From positions 248,001-312,000 of the forward strand of contig CAMBXL010000001.1 in the NCBI GenBank assembly GCA_945871905.1: a stretch of 64,000 nucleotides of DNA, read 5' to 3'. The stretch's first letter is position 1, and the number at the start of each line of letters is the position of its first letter. Positions 47,813 through 56,142 of this stretch are shown in pieces. Source of the stretch: Chitinophaga pinensis (GTDB lineage: Bacteria > Bacteroidota > Bacteroidia > NS11-12g > UBA955). The notes beneath the pieces are model-generated. The model was given only the letters and a program-made list of their open reading frames with translations. It searched no databases and was not told where the DNA came from. Both the position numbers and the translations under genes were made by a program.

Positions 47813-48582
47813 ATGTATACAAAAAAATTTCAATCCTATTTTTTGCTCTTTTATTAGTAAGTAGTTGTGCCATTATTAGACCTGGTGATGTGGGTATAAA
47901 ACAGAAGTTTGGTAAAATGTCAAAAAAAGCGAGTACCGAAGGGGTGATTTTTTATAATCCCTTTATTTCAAAGGTCATTGTAACATCTATTCAAACTAAA
48001 AATTTGGAACTGTCAATCAGTTTGCCTAGTAAGGAAGGTTTGAGTGTAACTTCGCAAATATCTATTTTATATAGATTAGACAAAACAATGGTTCAAAAAG
48101 TAATAAGCACTTATGGGTTGAGGTATGAAAGTATCATTTCTAGTATTTTTAGATCCGCATCTTCAGATGTTTGTGCACAGTTTTATGCCAAGGATATGCA
48201 CTCAGGGATGCGTTCTAAGATTGAACAATCTATCAAAGAAAAAATGGGAACAATCTTAACGTCTCAAGGGATTATTATTGAATCTGTTTTGATGAAAAGT
48301 ATTCAGTTGCCTCCTGGTTTAGCGACCTCTATTGAGCAAAGACTACAAGCAGAACAAGATGCAATGCGCATGGATTTTATGAAACAACAAGCTGAAAGAC
48401 AAGCAGAAATTAAAATCATTGAAGCCAAAGGTGAAAGGGATGCTCAAAAAATCCAATCAGAAGGTTTAACTCCTGAAATTATAAAATTAAAAAGTATAGA
48501 AGCTTTTAAGTTATTGTCTGATTCGCCCAATTCAAAAGTGATAATTACCAATGGAACAGCCCCATTTTTAATTACACCATAA
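47813..48582 (+). CDS. SPFH/prohibitin-domain lipoprotein with -1 frame change at its 5' end
   Basis: The main frame (open from 47809; first conventional start GTG 47890) encodes G-I-K-Q-K-F-G-K followed by an SPFH/prohibitin domain and a charged helical C-terminus (Q-R-L-Q-A-E-Q-D-A, I-K-I-I-E-A-K-G-E-R-D-A-Q). Just upstream the same frame reads a lipoprotein signal, I-S-I-L-F-F-A-L-L-L-V-S-S-C, but has no ATG. The only ATG (47813, behind a good promoter) is in the neighbouring frame and stops at 47855. A -1 shift at the in-frame heptamer A AAA AAA (47821-47827) joins Met-Tyr-Thr-Lys-Lys to the lipoprotein signal. This is either programmed frameshifting, a real mutation or a one-base sequencing loss. 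Prohibitin-like proteins form membrane rings. Confidence 0.7.
47821..47827 (+). other. Slippery heptamer A AAA AAA
   Basis: Seven A residues read as ac-A AAA AAA-ttt in the frame of the ATG at 47813, the canonical -1 frameshift arrangement. Shifting by -1 enters precisely the long SPFH lipoprotein frame; without shifting, translation ends at TAG 47855-47857 after 14 codons. Confidence 0.55.
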
Positions 48583-48629
48583 TTTAATTTCTAGGTTTGC
48601 ATATTTTATGTATTATTGCAAACCTATTT

Positions 48630-48703
48630 GGGGGATTAGCTCATTTGGCTAGAGCGCTTCGCTGGCAGTGAAGAGGTGATCGGTTCGAATCCGATATTCT
48701 CCA
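48630..48703 (+). tRNA. tRNA-Ala (anticodon GGC)
   Basis: Full cloverleaf by eye: acceptor GGGGGAT pairs with ATTCTCC (two G-T pairs), D arm GCTC/GAGC, anticodon stem CTTCG/TGAAG with loop C-T-G-G-C-A-G (anticodon GGC at 48664-48666, reads GCC/GCU), T arm ATCGG/CCGAT with T-T-C-G-A-A-T loop, discriminator A48703. The following CCC shows the 3' CCA is not encoded and must be added. Confidence 0.95.
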
Positions 48704-48805
48704 CCCTTTTTTAAAAACAGTCATTTTTACTTGGGATATTTTATAGCTATGCGCTGAGCTTAAGAGAATAATCACAAGAAAAAACTTATTTTAAGTTTAG
48801 AATCA

Positions 48806-49030
48806 TTAAAATAGTCTTCTCCCCAATCTTCTTATATACAAGTCTTCTACTTTTTTTCTGGCCCAAGGGGTTTTTCTTAAAAAAGTTAAGCTCGACTTGA
48901 TACTTGGAGAACTATTAAAACAATTGATTTTTATTCTTTCACCAAGCTCTTCCCAACCCAAATCCTCAACCAAATATGTGACAATGTGTTCGAGTGTTTT
49001 GCCGTGCAACGGGTCTTTAGAGTCATTCAT
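48806..49030 (-). CDS. VF530-type (DUF2132) small protein
   Basis: 74 residues from the ATG at 49030; an in-frame TTG at 49036 is less likely. Strong family pattern: [49 protein letters not shown] small helical fold called VF530, described as DNA-binding; cellular role unknown. Confidence 0.85.
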   Translation of the reverse strand: MNDSKDPLHGKTLEHIVTYLVEDLGWEELGERIKINCFNSSPSIKSSLTFLRKTPWARKKVEDLYIRRLGRRLF

Positions 49031-49063
49031 TGTCAATTTAATTATCTTATGAAAATGTTGTGA

Positions 49064-49840
49064 TTATTGTCCCTTAAAGGTTGCTTTTCTTTTTTCAATA
49101 AAAGCTTGCATGCCTTCTTTTTGGTCTTCGGTAGCAAACAACATATAAAAGTTTTTTCTTTCAAAGAATAAAGCCTCTTGTAGCGGCATTTCGTATGCTT
49201 TTAATACACTTTCTTTCGCCATTTGTACGGCAATTGGAGATTTTTCGGCAATAGTGCTTGCCAGTTTTACTGCCTCGCTCAAATAAAACTCTACAGGTAC
49301 TATTTTATTGACTAATCCGTATGCTTTGGCTTCTTCAGCTGAAATAAATTGGCCAGTTAGAACCATTTCCATTGCTTTTGCCTTGCCCACTATTCTGGTA
49401 AGTCTTTGTGTGCCACCCGCTCCCGGCATAACGCCTATACTTATTTCAGGTTGTCCAAATTGGGCTGTTTCACTTGCTATTATCATATCGCATATCATGG
49501 CTAGTTCGCAGCCACCTCCTAATGCAAATCCACTAACTGCTGCAATAATTGGTTTTTTTGTTTTTCTGATACTGTCCCAAGTTGTAAATTGATCTATCTT
49601 TAACATGTCAATGGCATTTCTGCCAGCCATCTGCTTAATATCAGCACCAGCAGCAAATGCTCTTTCATTGCCACTAATTACAATAGCTCGGATGTTGTCG
49701 TCTTGGTCAAAATCTATCAATGCTTGCTTTATTTCAAGCATTAATTCTAAATTAAGTGCATTAAGTTCTTTGGGTCTGTTCAATTGGATGTGGCCAACAT
49801 AAGGGGCTATTTGTGGGTTAACAAGAATAAATTCAGGCAT
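49064..49840 (-). CDS. Enoyl-CoA hydratase (crotonase family)
   Basis: 258 residues. Hydrates trans-2-enoyl-CoA to 3-hydroxyacyl-CoA in fatty-acid or amino-acid breakdown. Both catalytic glutamates are present: E112 in G-G-G-C-E-L-A and E132 in G-Q-P-E-I, with the oxyanion segments F-A-A-G-A-D-I-K and P-G-A-G-G-T-Q-R-L. High similarity in pattern to mitochondrial short-chain ECHS1. Its start overlaps the end of the upstream histidine kinase gene by 8 bp, so the two are translationally coupled. Confidence 0.93.
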   Translation of the reverse strand: MPEFILVNPQIAPYVGHIQLNRPKELNALNLELMLEIKQALIDFDQDDNIRAIVISGNERAFAAGADIKQMAGRNAIDMLKIDQFTTWDSIRKTKKPIIAAVSGFALGGGCELAMICDMIIASETAQFGQPEISIGVMPGAGGTQRLTRIVGKAKAMEMVLTGQFISAEEAKAYGLVNKIVPVEFYLSEAVKLASTIAEKSPIAVQMAKESVLKAYEMPLQEALFFERKNFYMLFATEDQKEGMQAFIEKRKATFKGQ

Positions 49841-50993
49841 TGTTTTTCGATTTTAAAATAATTCTAAAGGTTGTTTTTTTATAGGGAATACTTTCCTTTA
49901 CAAAAATATGTCCCTTGTGGTAATTTTCTATAATCCTTTTTACTAAAGATAATCCCAAACCCCAACCTCTTTTTTTTGTAGTGAAGCCAGGTTTGAAAAT
50001 TCTTTTTTGCAGTCCACTAGGAATGCCCTTGCCATTGTCTGTAAGGTCAATGATAATGGATTTGTTCTTTAAAAAGCAACTTATAGTAATAGTTCCTGTT
50101 CCTTCCATCGCATCCATCGCGTTTTTGCAAATATTTTCAATAACCCAATCAAATAATGGAACATTAATGTCTGCAAACAAATTAAAATCAATGTTTTCGT
50201 ATTGATATATTACTTGTTCTGAACTTCGGGTTTGGATATATTGTATCGCTTTTGTTAACTGTTCTCCAATATTTGTCTCTGATAAAATCGGAACAGCACC
50301 AATTTTTGAAAATCTATCTGTAATGACTTTGAGCCTGTCCAAATCTTTTCTCATTTCTTCAAACGAATCTTCGTTTGCATAAGATTTGTCTATTTCCATT
50401 AAATCTACCCAACCCATTAATGAACTCATTGGGGTCCCTAGTTGATGTGCTGTTTCTTTGGCTAATCCAACCCAAACTTGATTTTGTTCAGACTTTCTAC
50501 TGTAGCTAAAAGCAAAGTAACTAACTGCAATAAATAAAGCAACAATGCCTAATTGATAGTAAGGATAAGTTTTGAGTTGTTTTAATGTGCTAGAATCGTC
50601 ATAATAAACATATTGCAATTCTGTCTGAGAAATATTAACCTCTATTGGCTCGTTTTTTTCTTTAATGTCTTCAAAGTAGGATTCTATATAACCATCTCTT
50701 TTAATGGCATTTGAATCTAAATTCCTAAAACTAATTACGTTTTTACCATCACTTAATATCACAGGAATTGTATTGTTGGATTCCACCAAAGTTAGGTATA
50801 TATTTAACTCTTGTTCTGTCTCAGCATTGGTTATCATGTGCTGTGCATAAGCCCACAATTTGATTTTTTTTCGCTCTTCCTCTGAGAGTTTTTTGACCAT
50901 GTTATTGGAATACAATAAAGAGAATAAGCCAATTATTACGGCTATAATCAATAAAGAGATTTTTATGATTTTCTTTAGTTTATAGGTATTCAC
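49833..50993 (-). CDS. Orphan membrane sensor histidine kinase
   Basis: 386 residues. Two membrane helices (about 9-29 and 146-164) frame a periplasmic sensor of about 115 residues. Cytoplasmic part: H-box with phospho-acceptor H183 in K-E-T-A-H-Q-L-G-T-P, N-box E-N-I-C-K-N-A-M-D-A-M-E, G1 D-N-G-K-G-I-P and G2 G-W-G-L-G-L-S-L-V-K. No response regulator is next to it. It precedes and overlaps an enoyl-CoA hydratase gene, an unusual pairing. Signal and target unknown. Confidence 0.92.
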   Translation of the reverse strand: MNTYKLKKIIKISLLIIAVIIGLFSLLYSNNMVKKLSEEERKKIKLWAYAQHMITNAETEQELNIYLTLVESNNTIPVILSDGKNVISFRNLDSNAIKRDGYIESYFEDIKEKNEPIEVNISQTELQYVYYDDSSTLKQLKTYPYYQLGIVALFIAVSYFAFSYSRKSEQNQVWVGLAKETAHQLGTPMSSLMGWVDLMEIDKSYANEDSFEEMRKDLDRLKVITDRFSKIGAVPILSETNIGEQLTKAIQYIQTRSSEQVIYQYENIDFNLFADINVPLFDWVIENICKNAMDAMEGTGTITISCFLKNKSIIIDLTDNGKGIPSGLQKRIFKPGFTTKKRGWGLGLSLVKRIIENYHKGHIFVKESIPYKKTTFRIILKSKNNA

Positions 50994-51037
50994 AATTAAT
51001 AAATTTCAAATCTAATAAAAAAAATGTTTTATTTATA

Positions 51038-51045
51038 TATTTTCG
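51038..51045 (+). promoter_or_regulatory. -7 promoter box TATTTTCG inside the nominal 5' end of the cyclase gene
   Basis: TATTTTCG matches TAnnTTTG with one change and lies downstream of the first in-frame ATG (51024), implying that translation begins at 51054 or 51060. Confidence 0.4.
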
Positions 51046-51053
51046 CTACTTCT

Positions 51054-51788
51054 ATGGAAATGATTTTACTTTTTAATGGAAATGAGATAAAACTGGATAG
51101 CAATCGCTTTTATGACCTTTCTATTCCTATACAAAAAAACACAAATGTAAATTGTTATCATTTGGAAAGTCCTGCCTTTTCATACTATGACAGTCCCGAG
51201 TTTTGCGGAAGTTTGGACAAAGGAGGGAGTGTCAATTGTGAAAAAATGTCCTTTTACGCCCACGCATCTGGAACTCATACTGAATGTGCCCTTCATGTAC
51301 TCAAAACGTCTGTCAATATGCTCAATATTTCTTTGCCTTTGTTGATTAAAGCAAAGTTGATAACAGTAAAACCTTTAGAAATTGGGGAAGACAAAGTCGT
51401 TAATGCAGCATTGTTTGAAGGTGTTTTAGATAACACCGATGCCAAAGCAATAATCATTCGAACTATTCCTAATAATAGTGAAAAAAGAACACATAATTAT
51501 TCTAGTACTAACCCTCCCTTTATTCATACCGATGCAATCTCATTGTTTAATCAATTGGGGTTTGAACACCTAATTACAGATTTGCCAAGTATTGACAAAG
51601 AACAAGACGGGGGATTATTGGCCGCTCATAAATTGTGGTTTGGCGACGGAACTGCGCACAAAACAATTACGGAGTTAATGTATGCGCCTGATGATATTCC
51701 CGATGGTGATTACTTTGTTTCCATACAAGCGCCTAAAATTGAAACAGATGCGGTGCCTTCTAAGATATTGTTATATCCATGTTTTTAA
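51054..51788 (+). CDS. Cyclase-family metal-dependent hydrolase (kynurenine formamidase-like)
   Basis: 244 residues from the ATG at 51054 (51060 also possible; 51024 would put a promoter box inside the gene). The cyclase/KynB signature H-x-x-G-T-H-x-[DE]-x-x-x-H is seen as H-A-S-G-T-H-T-E-C-A-L-H, giving the metal-binding histidines. F-Y-D-L-S-I-P-I at the start and L-I-T-D-L-P-S-I-D with L-A-A-H-K-L-W-F later also fit. Members hydrolyse N-formylkynurenine or other amides; no tryptophan-catabolic gene is adjacent, so the substrate is open. Overlaps the next gene by 10 bp. Confidence 0.82.
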   Translation: MEMILLFNGNEIKLDSNRFYDLSIPIQKNTNVNCYHLESPAFSYYDSPEFCGSLDKGGSVNCEKMSFYAHASGTHTECALHVLKTSVNMLNISLPLLIKAKLITVKPLEIGEDKVVNAALFEGVLDNTDAKAIIIRTIPNNSEKRTHNYSSTNPPFIHTDAISLFNQLGFEHLITDLPSIDKEQDGGLLAAHKLWFGDGTAHKTITELMYAPDDIPDGDYFVSIQAPKIETDAVPSKILLYPCF

Positions 51789-52819
51789 GGAGAATTAATA
51801 GTGAATCCCTTTTGTATGCCTTCAATGTGTTTTTGGAGAAATGGTATTTTAATTCCTTCGCAACAATGTCTATCAATCGCCTATTAGTTGTAAAATGGGA
51901 TGAAATTGGCGATATGGCAACAAGCACCCATGTGTTTGAACTGTTAAAGAAAAAATATCCTGATTCGCAATTAACGGTTTTGTGTAAGCCCTTTGTTAAA
52001 CCACTCATTCAAAATGACCCATTTGTGAATCACATTGTTTGTGATTTGGAGGCAATTAGAAGAACTAAATTCGATGTTGTAGTTGAGTTGAGAGGGACAT
52101 GGCAAACGCTTGCTTGGGCAGTGTTTAATCGACCACAAGTAAGGGTAAGTCGAGCTTTTGTCCGATTTAAAAATAGAGGAAATCAGATGCACGAAGTGCT
52201 CACTAATTTTCAAGTTATATCACCATTGATAGGTGAATTGGATTTGAAATCACCTCAATTGTATTTTTCTAATGAAGATATAAAAGCAGTCGATGTTTTT
52301 TTGGAAAATCATCAATTTAACAAATTTGTATTGTTTCATGTGGGTGCAAGAAAAAAGCTTAGACAATGGAATACAGACAGATTTGCTTTTGTTGCAGATA
52401 ATATAATTTCAAAACATCATCTAGCCGTTGTTTTTATAGGAACCCAAGAGGATGAGGAGGACATTGTTAAAATACAATCATTGATGAAGCATAAGTCTAT
52501 AAGTTTTACGCAAAATTGCACACTGAGTATGCTTTCTTATTTGTGTTCAAAATCGCAACTATTTGTTGGAAATGAAAGTGGACCAATACATATTTCTGCT
52601 TGTTTCAATGCCCCAATAATTGGATTGTATGGTCCAGGAGTGCCACATGTTTTCTATCCGTTTTCACAAAAAGCAAAGGTGTTTCATCATGTTTTAAAAT
52701 GTAATCCTTGCGATCAAATCCATTGTGTTACACCTGAAAGTCCATGTATTTCAATGATTGAAGTTTCTGAAGTAAGCTTGGCAGTAGATAAAATCCTGAA
52801 TGAAAATTTGGGTGTCTAA
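51779..52819 (+). CDS. Glycosyltransferase family 9 (heptosyltransferase-like)
   Basis: 346 residues. N-terminal L-L-V-V-K-W-D-E-I-G-D-M-A-T-S is the GT9 start block; C-terminal F-H-V-G-A-R-K-K-L-R-Q-W, F-V-G-N-E-S-G-P-I-H-I-S-A and P-I-I-G-L-Y-G-P complete the nucleotide-sugar site. GT9 enzymes add heptoses or related sugars to LPS core. A late cysteine cluster (K-C-N-P-C-D-Q-I-H-C) is common in the family. The ATG at 51779 couples it to the cyclase gene; an internal ATG at 51866 immediately before the GT9 domain is the alternative. Confidence 0.86.
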   Translation: MFLRRINSESLLYAFNVFLEKWYFNSFATMSINRLLVVKWDEIGDMATSTHVFELLKKKYPDSQLTVLCKPFVKPLIQNDPFVNHIVCDLEAIRRTKFDVVVELRGTWQTLAWAVFNRPQVRVSRAFVRFKNRGNQMHEVLTNFQVISPLIGELDLKSPQLYFSNEDIKAVDVFLENHQFNKFVLFHVGARKKLRQWNTDRFAFVADNIISKHHLAVVFIGTQEDEEDIVKIQSLMKHKSISFTQNCTLSMLSYLCSKSQLFVGNESGPIHISACFNAPIIGLYGPGVPHVFYPFSQKAKVFHHVLKCNPCDQIHCVTPESPCISMIEVSEVSLAVDKILNENLGV

Positions 52820-52838
52820 AGTTTTTTTAATACTTTCG
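52807..52838 (+). promoter_or_regulatory. Predicted promoter of the 908-residue T9SS protein gene
   Basis: TTTG at 52807-52810, 20-nt spacer, TACTTTCG at 52831-52838; leader about 15 nt. The -33 element lies in the end of the GT9 gene. Confidence 0.65.
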
Positions 52839-52858
52839 TTTATTAAAATCAAAAAAGA

Positions 52859-55585
52859 ATGTTTAAAAAATCACTTTTTATGGCAATCGCTTTCATGCTA
52901 TCACTTAGCGCTTTTGCCCAGTTAACCTCTGATAATGTTAAAATTAAAGATGATTTTACAATAGTAAAATTGAATGAAATTAACAATAAAAGAAGTGCAA
53001 CTTCACCTAAAGTTTGCGGTATCGATACTGTTGAATTTCCAAGATACAGAGGTACAGCTTATTTTGCTGTTAATGTGAGTGGTGGTCGCGCATTAGGTCA
53101 ACTTTATGATTGCCCTAAGCCTTTGACTTTGTCTGGTTTTACTTTTTATGCTTATGTCTCTGCCAATCCTCCAACAGCAAAAAGAATGAATATTATTTGT
53201 AATGTTTACAATGCAGGAACCGATAGTTTGCCTTCGGGAACACCTTTGAGAAGTGATACTTTAACAATTGATTCTACATTTGGTGGTGGTGTTTTGTCTA
53301 GAATTGAGAAACATGCTAGTTTTAATCCAATTACACTGAACGGAAAATATATTGTAACCATAGAAACAGACAGTATGACCATGAATGCAGGAGTGGTTAC
53401 GAATAGTTATACAGCGGGAAACGGGAGAGGGCACAACTTGAATTGTGGTTCCATAAATGGTCTTTGGTACAACGGAAGAAATCTTAATATTGGAAATGTT
53501 CGTTTTGATTGTGATGTTCTTTTGCATCCACATGTAAAATACAATTTTGGAACTGATTTTACAATTAATTCAAATTGTTACAATGTGGCAGACAGTGTAA
53601 AGTTTGTAAACCAATCACCCAATAACATGGCAGGCTCTCCAATATACAATCGATATGAGTTTTTTAATATTGGTTACATCTCTCACAATTGGAATTCGGG
53701 TGTTTCTCCTTTTTCTAATTTTACAGGCGTGAATTATGGAACAAAATATACCGTTAAACAAAACTATAATGTTCGACTCATTTCCAGAGTTTATGGATAC
53801 CGAGGTTCCAATTTTAATGGGTGCATAGATTCCACTATTAAACCACTTTATTTTAAACCTGAAGTGCCAGGATTTTCGGGCCCATTGAATGTTTGTAAAG
53901 GTGATTCTGTAAGATACACTGCTAGTTCAAATGATACAGGAATTGTTTATGAATGGTTTAAAAACCCACAGTCTTCTCCCTTATTAACAGGAAAATCATA
54001 CAAAATAAACCAAGTTGTCAAAAATGACACCATTTATCTAAGAGCCAATAATCGTGGTTGTGTAAGTGGTTTTAGAATCCTTTATATCAAAGCAAATGAC
54101 TATCCTAGTAATTTGACATTTAAAGATGATTCCATTTGTTCAGGGTCTCGTGGGATTTTAAAAGCAAATACTAATGTTGGGAGTGTTTTGTGGTATTCGG
54201 GTATCAATGACTTAACGCCGTTTTTTACTGGTTCAGTCTATCAAACCCCTGTATTAACTAATGATTTTTCATATTATATAGAAGCTTCGAATTTAGGTTG
54301 CAAACTCACCCCAAGACAAGAAATAAAAGTAAACGTAGGGAGTGGTTTTGCCCCTCAGCCACCTGTTGTGTCTAATGACACCGCTGTTTGTTTGTCTAAT
54401 ACAAATGCAGTTGTTTTAAAGGCAAGTGCACCTTCAGGATTAACAACAAGATGGTTTAATGTTGGAAGTGGAGGAACTAGCTTTAGCTCAACAAATACAA
54501 TTACTTTTAATCCAACAATTCGAGAAGTAAAAGTTTATTATGTCGATGCATTTAATGGTGTTTGTGGCAGTAGTAGAGTGCCTGTTACTATAACTGTAGA
54601 AGACTTCCCAAGTATATTAAAAGTTGAGAATGATATTATTTGTAAAGGAGATTCTGCTAGAAATAGTGTAACAGTTGCCTTTGGAAATGTCGCATGGTAT
54701 TCTGAATCAAATAATGGTTCGTTGTTGTCTAAGAATACAAATTTTGTTAGCAAGCCATCAAACAGTTTGTCTTATTACATAGAAACAAGTAGCAACGGTT
54801 GTAAAAGTACAAATAGAACCCGTGCTGATGTTACTGTTAATGAAGCGCCATCTTTTACAAAAGTTTGGGCAGATACAACATGTGCTAAAAATAAAGCCAC
54901 ATATAGTGCCTTAATTAATGGTCCCGGAACTGTTTCTTGGTATGAGTTTGATACATCAAGTAATCCTGTTTTTGTTGGAAATAAATATGTTTCAGAGGTG
55001 TTGAATGGGTCTAAACGTTTCTTTGCTCAGTCAGAATATGCAGGTTGTGTTGGTAATAAAGTTGGCGTACAACCATTGGTGAATCCCGCTCCATTTTCGG
55101 GGTTTTCGTTTGAGTTACTTACGTGGCAAAGAGTAAGGGTGTCGCCTATTAATTCAGGAAGTGCTGGTGTTAAATGGTTGTTTGGAGATGGTAAAACTAG
55201 CAATTTAAATGTAGTTACACATCGATACCAAAACCCAGGCATATATGACGTGAAACTCATTTTAACAAATATTCTAAATGGGTGTAAAGATTCAACAACT
55301 ATTCCAGTAAATATAGAAACGAGTTCTTTGAGCTCTGTTAAGATTTTGCCTAGTTTTCAATATTACCCTAATCCTAGCAATGGCTTTGTTAAGATAGTGT
55401 GTTCTGAAATATCAGAAGGTCCTAAAATGATGCAACTACTAAACACAAGCGGTCAAGTCGTTATGTCTAAATGGCTAGATTTTGTTAATGGTGCAAGTAG
55501 CATTGACTTAAACGGACTAAGTAGCGGTTTGTATTTGTTGAAATTAAAAGGCTATCAATCGGTAGTTATCGCTAAGCAGGAATAA
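52859..55585 (+). CDS. Large secreted T9SS type A sorting domain protein with Ig-like and PKD modules
   Basis: 908 residues. Signal peptide 1-20 (A-F-A-Q). Residues about 50-230 form an unrecognised N-terminal domain, then four or more Ig-like modules with G-C-K/C-K-G-D-S cysteines (repeated W-Y-S/W-F-N and Y-Y-I-E-T-S-x-x-G-C-K), one PKD domain near 760-825 (V-K-W-L-F-G-D-G-K-T), and a type A sorting domain of about 75 residues (Y-Y-P-N-P-S-N-G, L-L-N-T-S-G-Q-V-V, L-S-S-G-L-Y-L-L-K-L). Likely a surface-anchored adhesin or cell-surface structural protein. Five nt before a TonB-C-like gene. Confidence 0.87.
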   Translation: MFKKSLFMAIAFMLSLSAFAQLTSDNVKIKDDFTIVKLNEINNKRSATSPKVCGIDTVEFPRYRGTAYFAVNVSGGRALGQLYDCPKPLTLSGFTFYAYVSANPPTAKRMNIICNVYNAGTDSLPSGTPLRSDTLTIDSTFGGGVLSRIEKHASFNPITLNGKYIVTIETDSMTMNAGVVTNSYTAGNGRGHNLNCGSINGLWYNGRNLNIGNVRFDCDVLLHPHVKYNFGTDFTINSNCYNVADSVKFVNQSPNNMAGSPIYNRYEFFNIGYISHNWNSGVSPFSNFTGVNYGTKYTVKQNYNVRLISRVYGYRGSNFNGCIDSTIKPLYFKPEVPGFSGPLNVCKGDSVRYTASSNDTGIVYEWFKNPQSSPLLTGKSYKINQVVKNDTIYLRANNRGCVSGFRILYIKANDYPSNLTFKDDSICSGSRGILKANTNVGSVLWYSGINDLTPFFTGSVYQTPVLTNDFSYYIEASNLGCKLTPRQEIKVNVGSGFAPQPPVVSNDTAVCLSNTNAVVLKASAPSGLTTRWFNVGSGGTSFSSTNTITFNPTIREVKVYYVDAFNGVCGSSRVPVTITVEDFPSILKVENDIICKGDSARNSVTVAFGNVAWYSESNNGSLLSKNTNFVSKPSNSLSYYIETSSNGCKSTNRTRADVTVNEAPSFTKVWADTTCAKNKATYSALINGPGTVSWYEFDTSSNPVFVGNKYVSEVLNGSKRFFAQSEYAGCVGNKVGVQPLVNPAPFSGFSFELLTWQRVRVSPINSGSAGVKWLFGDGKTSNLNVVTHRYQNPGIYDVKLILTNILNGCKDSTTIPVNIETSSLSSVKILPSFQYYPNPSNGFVKIVCSEISEGPKMMQLLNTSGQVVMSKWLDFVNGASSIDLNGLSSGLYLLKLKGYQSVVIAKQE

Positions 55586-55590
55586 ATAAA

Positions 55591-56139
55591 ATGCGAAAAG
55601 GTGTCGCCCTGTTTTGTTGTCTGTTTTTTTTGTTAAGGGTATATTCTCAAGTTGAAGTATTTAGAGGGACTCAAGATACAGCATATGTTTTGAGTCCTGA
55701 AGATACCATCACTAAGCCTCCTCAATTCGTTGGTGGGGAAGATGCTTTCTATAGCTTTTTGGTAAATAGTGTCAACTATAAGGTTTTGAATGCACAATTA
55801 ATTGGAGATGATATTAAGTTTTCTTTTTACGTTGAAAAAAACGGAAAGTTGTCGGATTTTAAAATTATTCAAAGTGTAAATGTTAATTTGTCAATTGAAC
55901 TTGAACGAATATTAACAAGCGATTTAATGCCCGAATGGGAACCTGGTTTTTTAGTTGGTAAAAAGAAAAAAACGCTAATGATTTATGATTTAAAGTTTTC
56001 TCTTAGCAATGAATTGCCGAAAGTGATTGTTAGTAAAAATTATACATTCTCAGAGTATACAACACAAACCAATCTTTTGAAAAGGTTTTTAGTTGCCGGT
56101 TCTGTTTTAATTTTAGCAACCCTGTTTATAACTAGATAG
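55591..56139 (+). CDS. TonB-C-like domain protein with signal peptide and C-terminal membrane helix
   Basis: 182 residues. Signal peptide 1-19 (Y-S-Q). Residues 40-135 resemble the TonB C-terminal fold: K-P-P-Q-F-V-G-G-E-D-A-F-Y-S-F-L, F-S-F-Y-V-E-K-N-G-K-L-S-D-F-K-I-I-Q-S-V, M-P-E-W-E-P-G with G-K. A single membrane helix (about 164-180) ends the protein. True TonB is anchored by its N-terminus, so this topology is reversed and energy transduction is doubtful. Coupled to the T9SS protein upstream, suggesting an envelope partner. Confidence 0.62.
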   Translation: MRKGVALFCCLFFLLRVYSQVEVFRGTQDTAYVLSPEDTITKPPQFVGGEDAFYSFLVNSVNYKVLNAQLIGDDIKFSFYVEKNGKLSDFKIIQSVNVNLSIELERILTSDLMPEWEPGFLVGKKKKTLMIYDLKFSLSNELPKVIVSKNYTFSEYTTQTNLLKRFLVAGSVLILATLFITR

Positions 56140-56142
56140 TTG

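Noticed and set aside
47827-47829. ATT as start codon of the SPFH lipoprotein
   Set aside because: It would avoid a frameshift but is a very rare initiator and would remove the two lysines needed for a normal signal n-region; kept only as a minor alternative.
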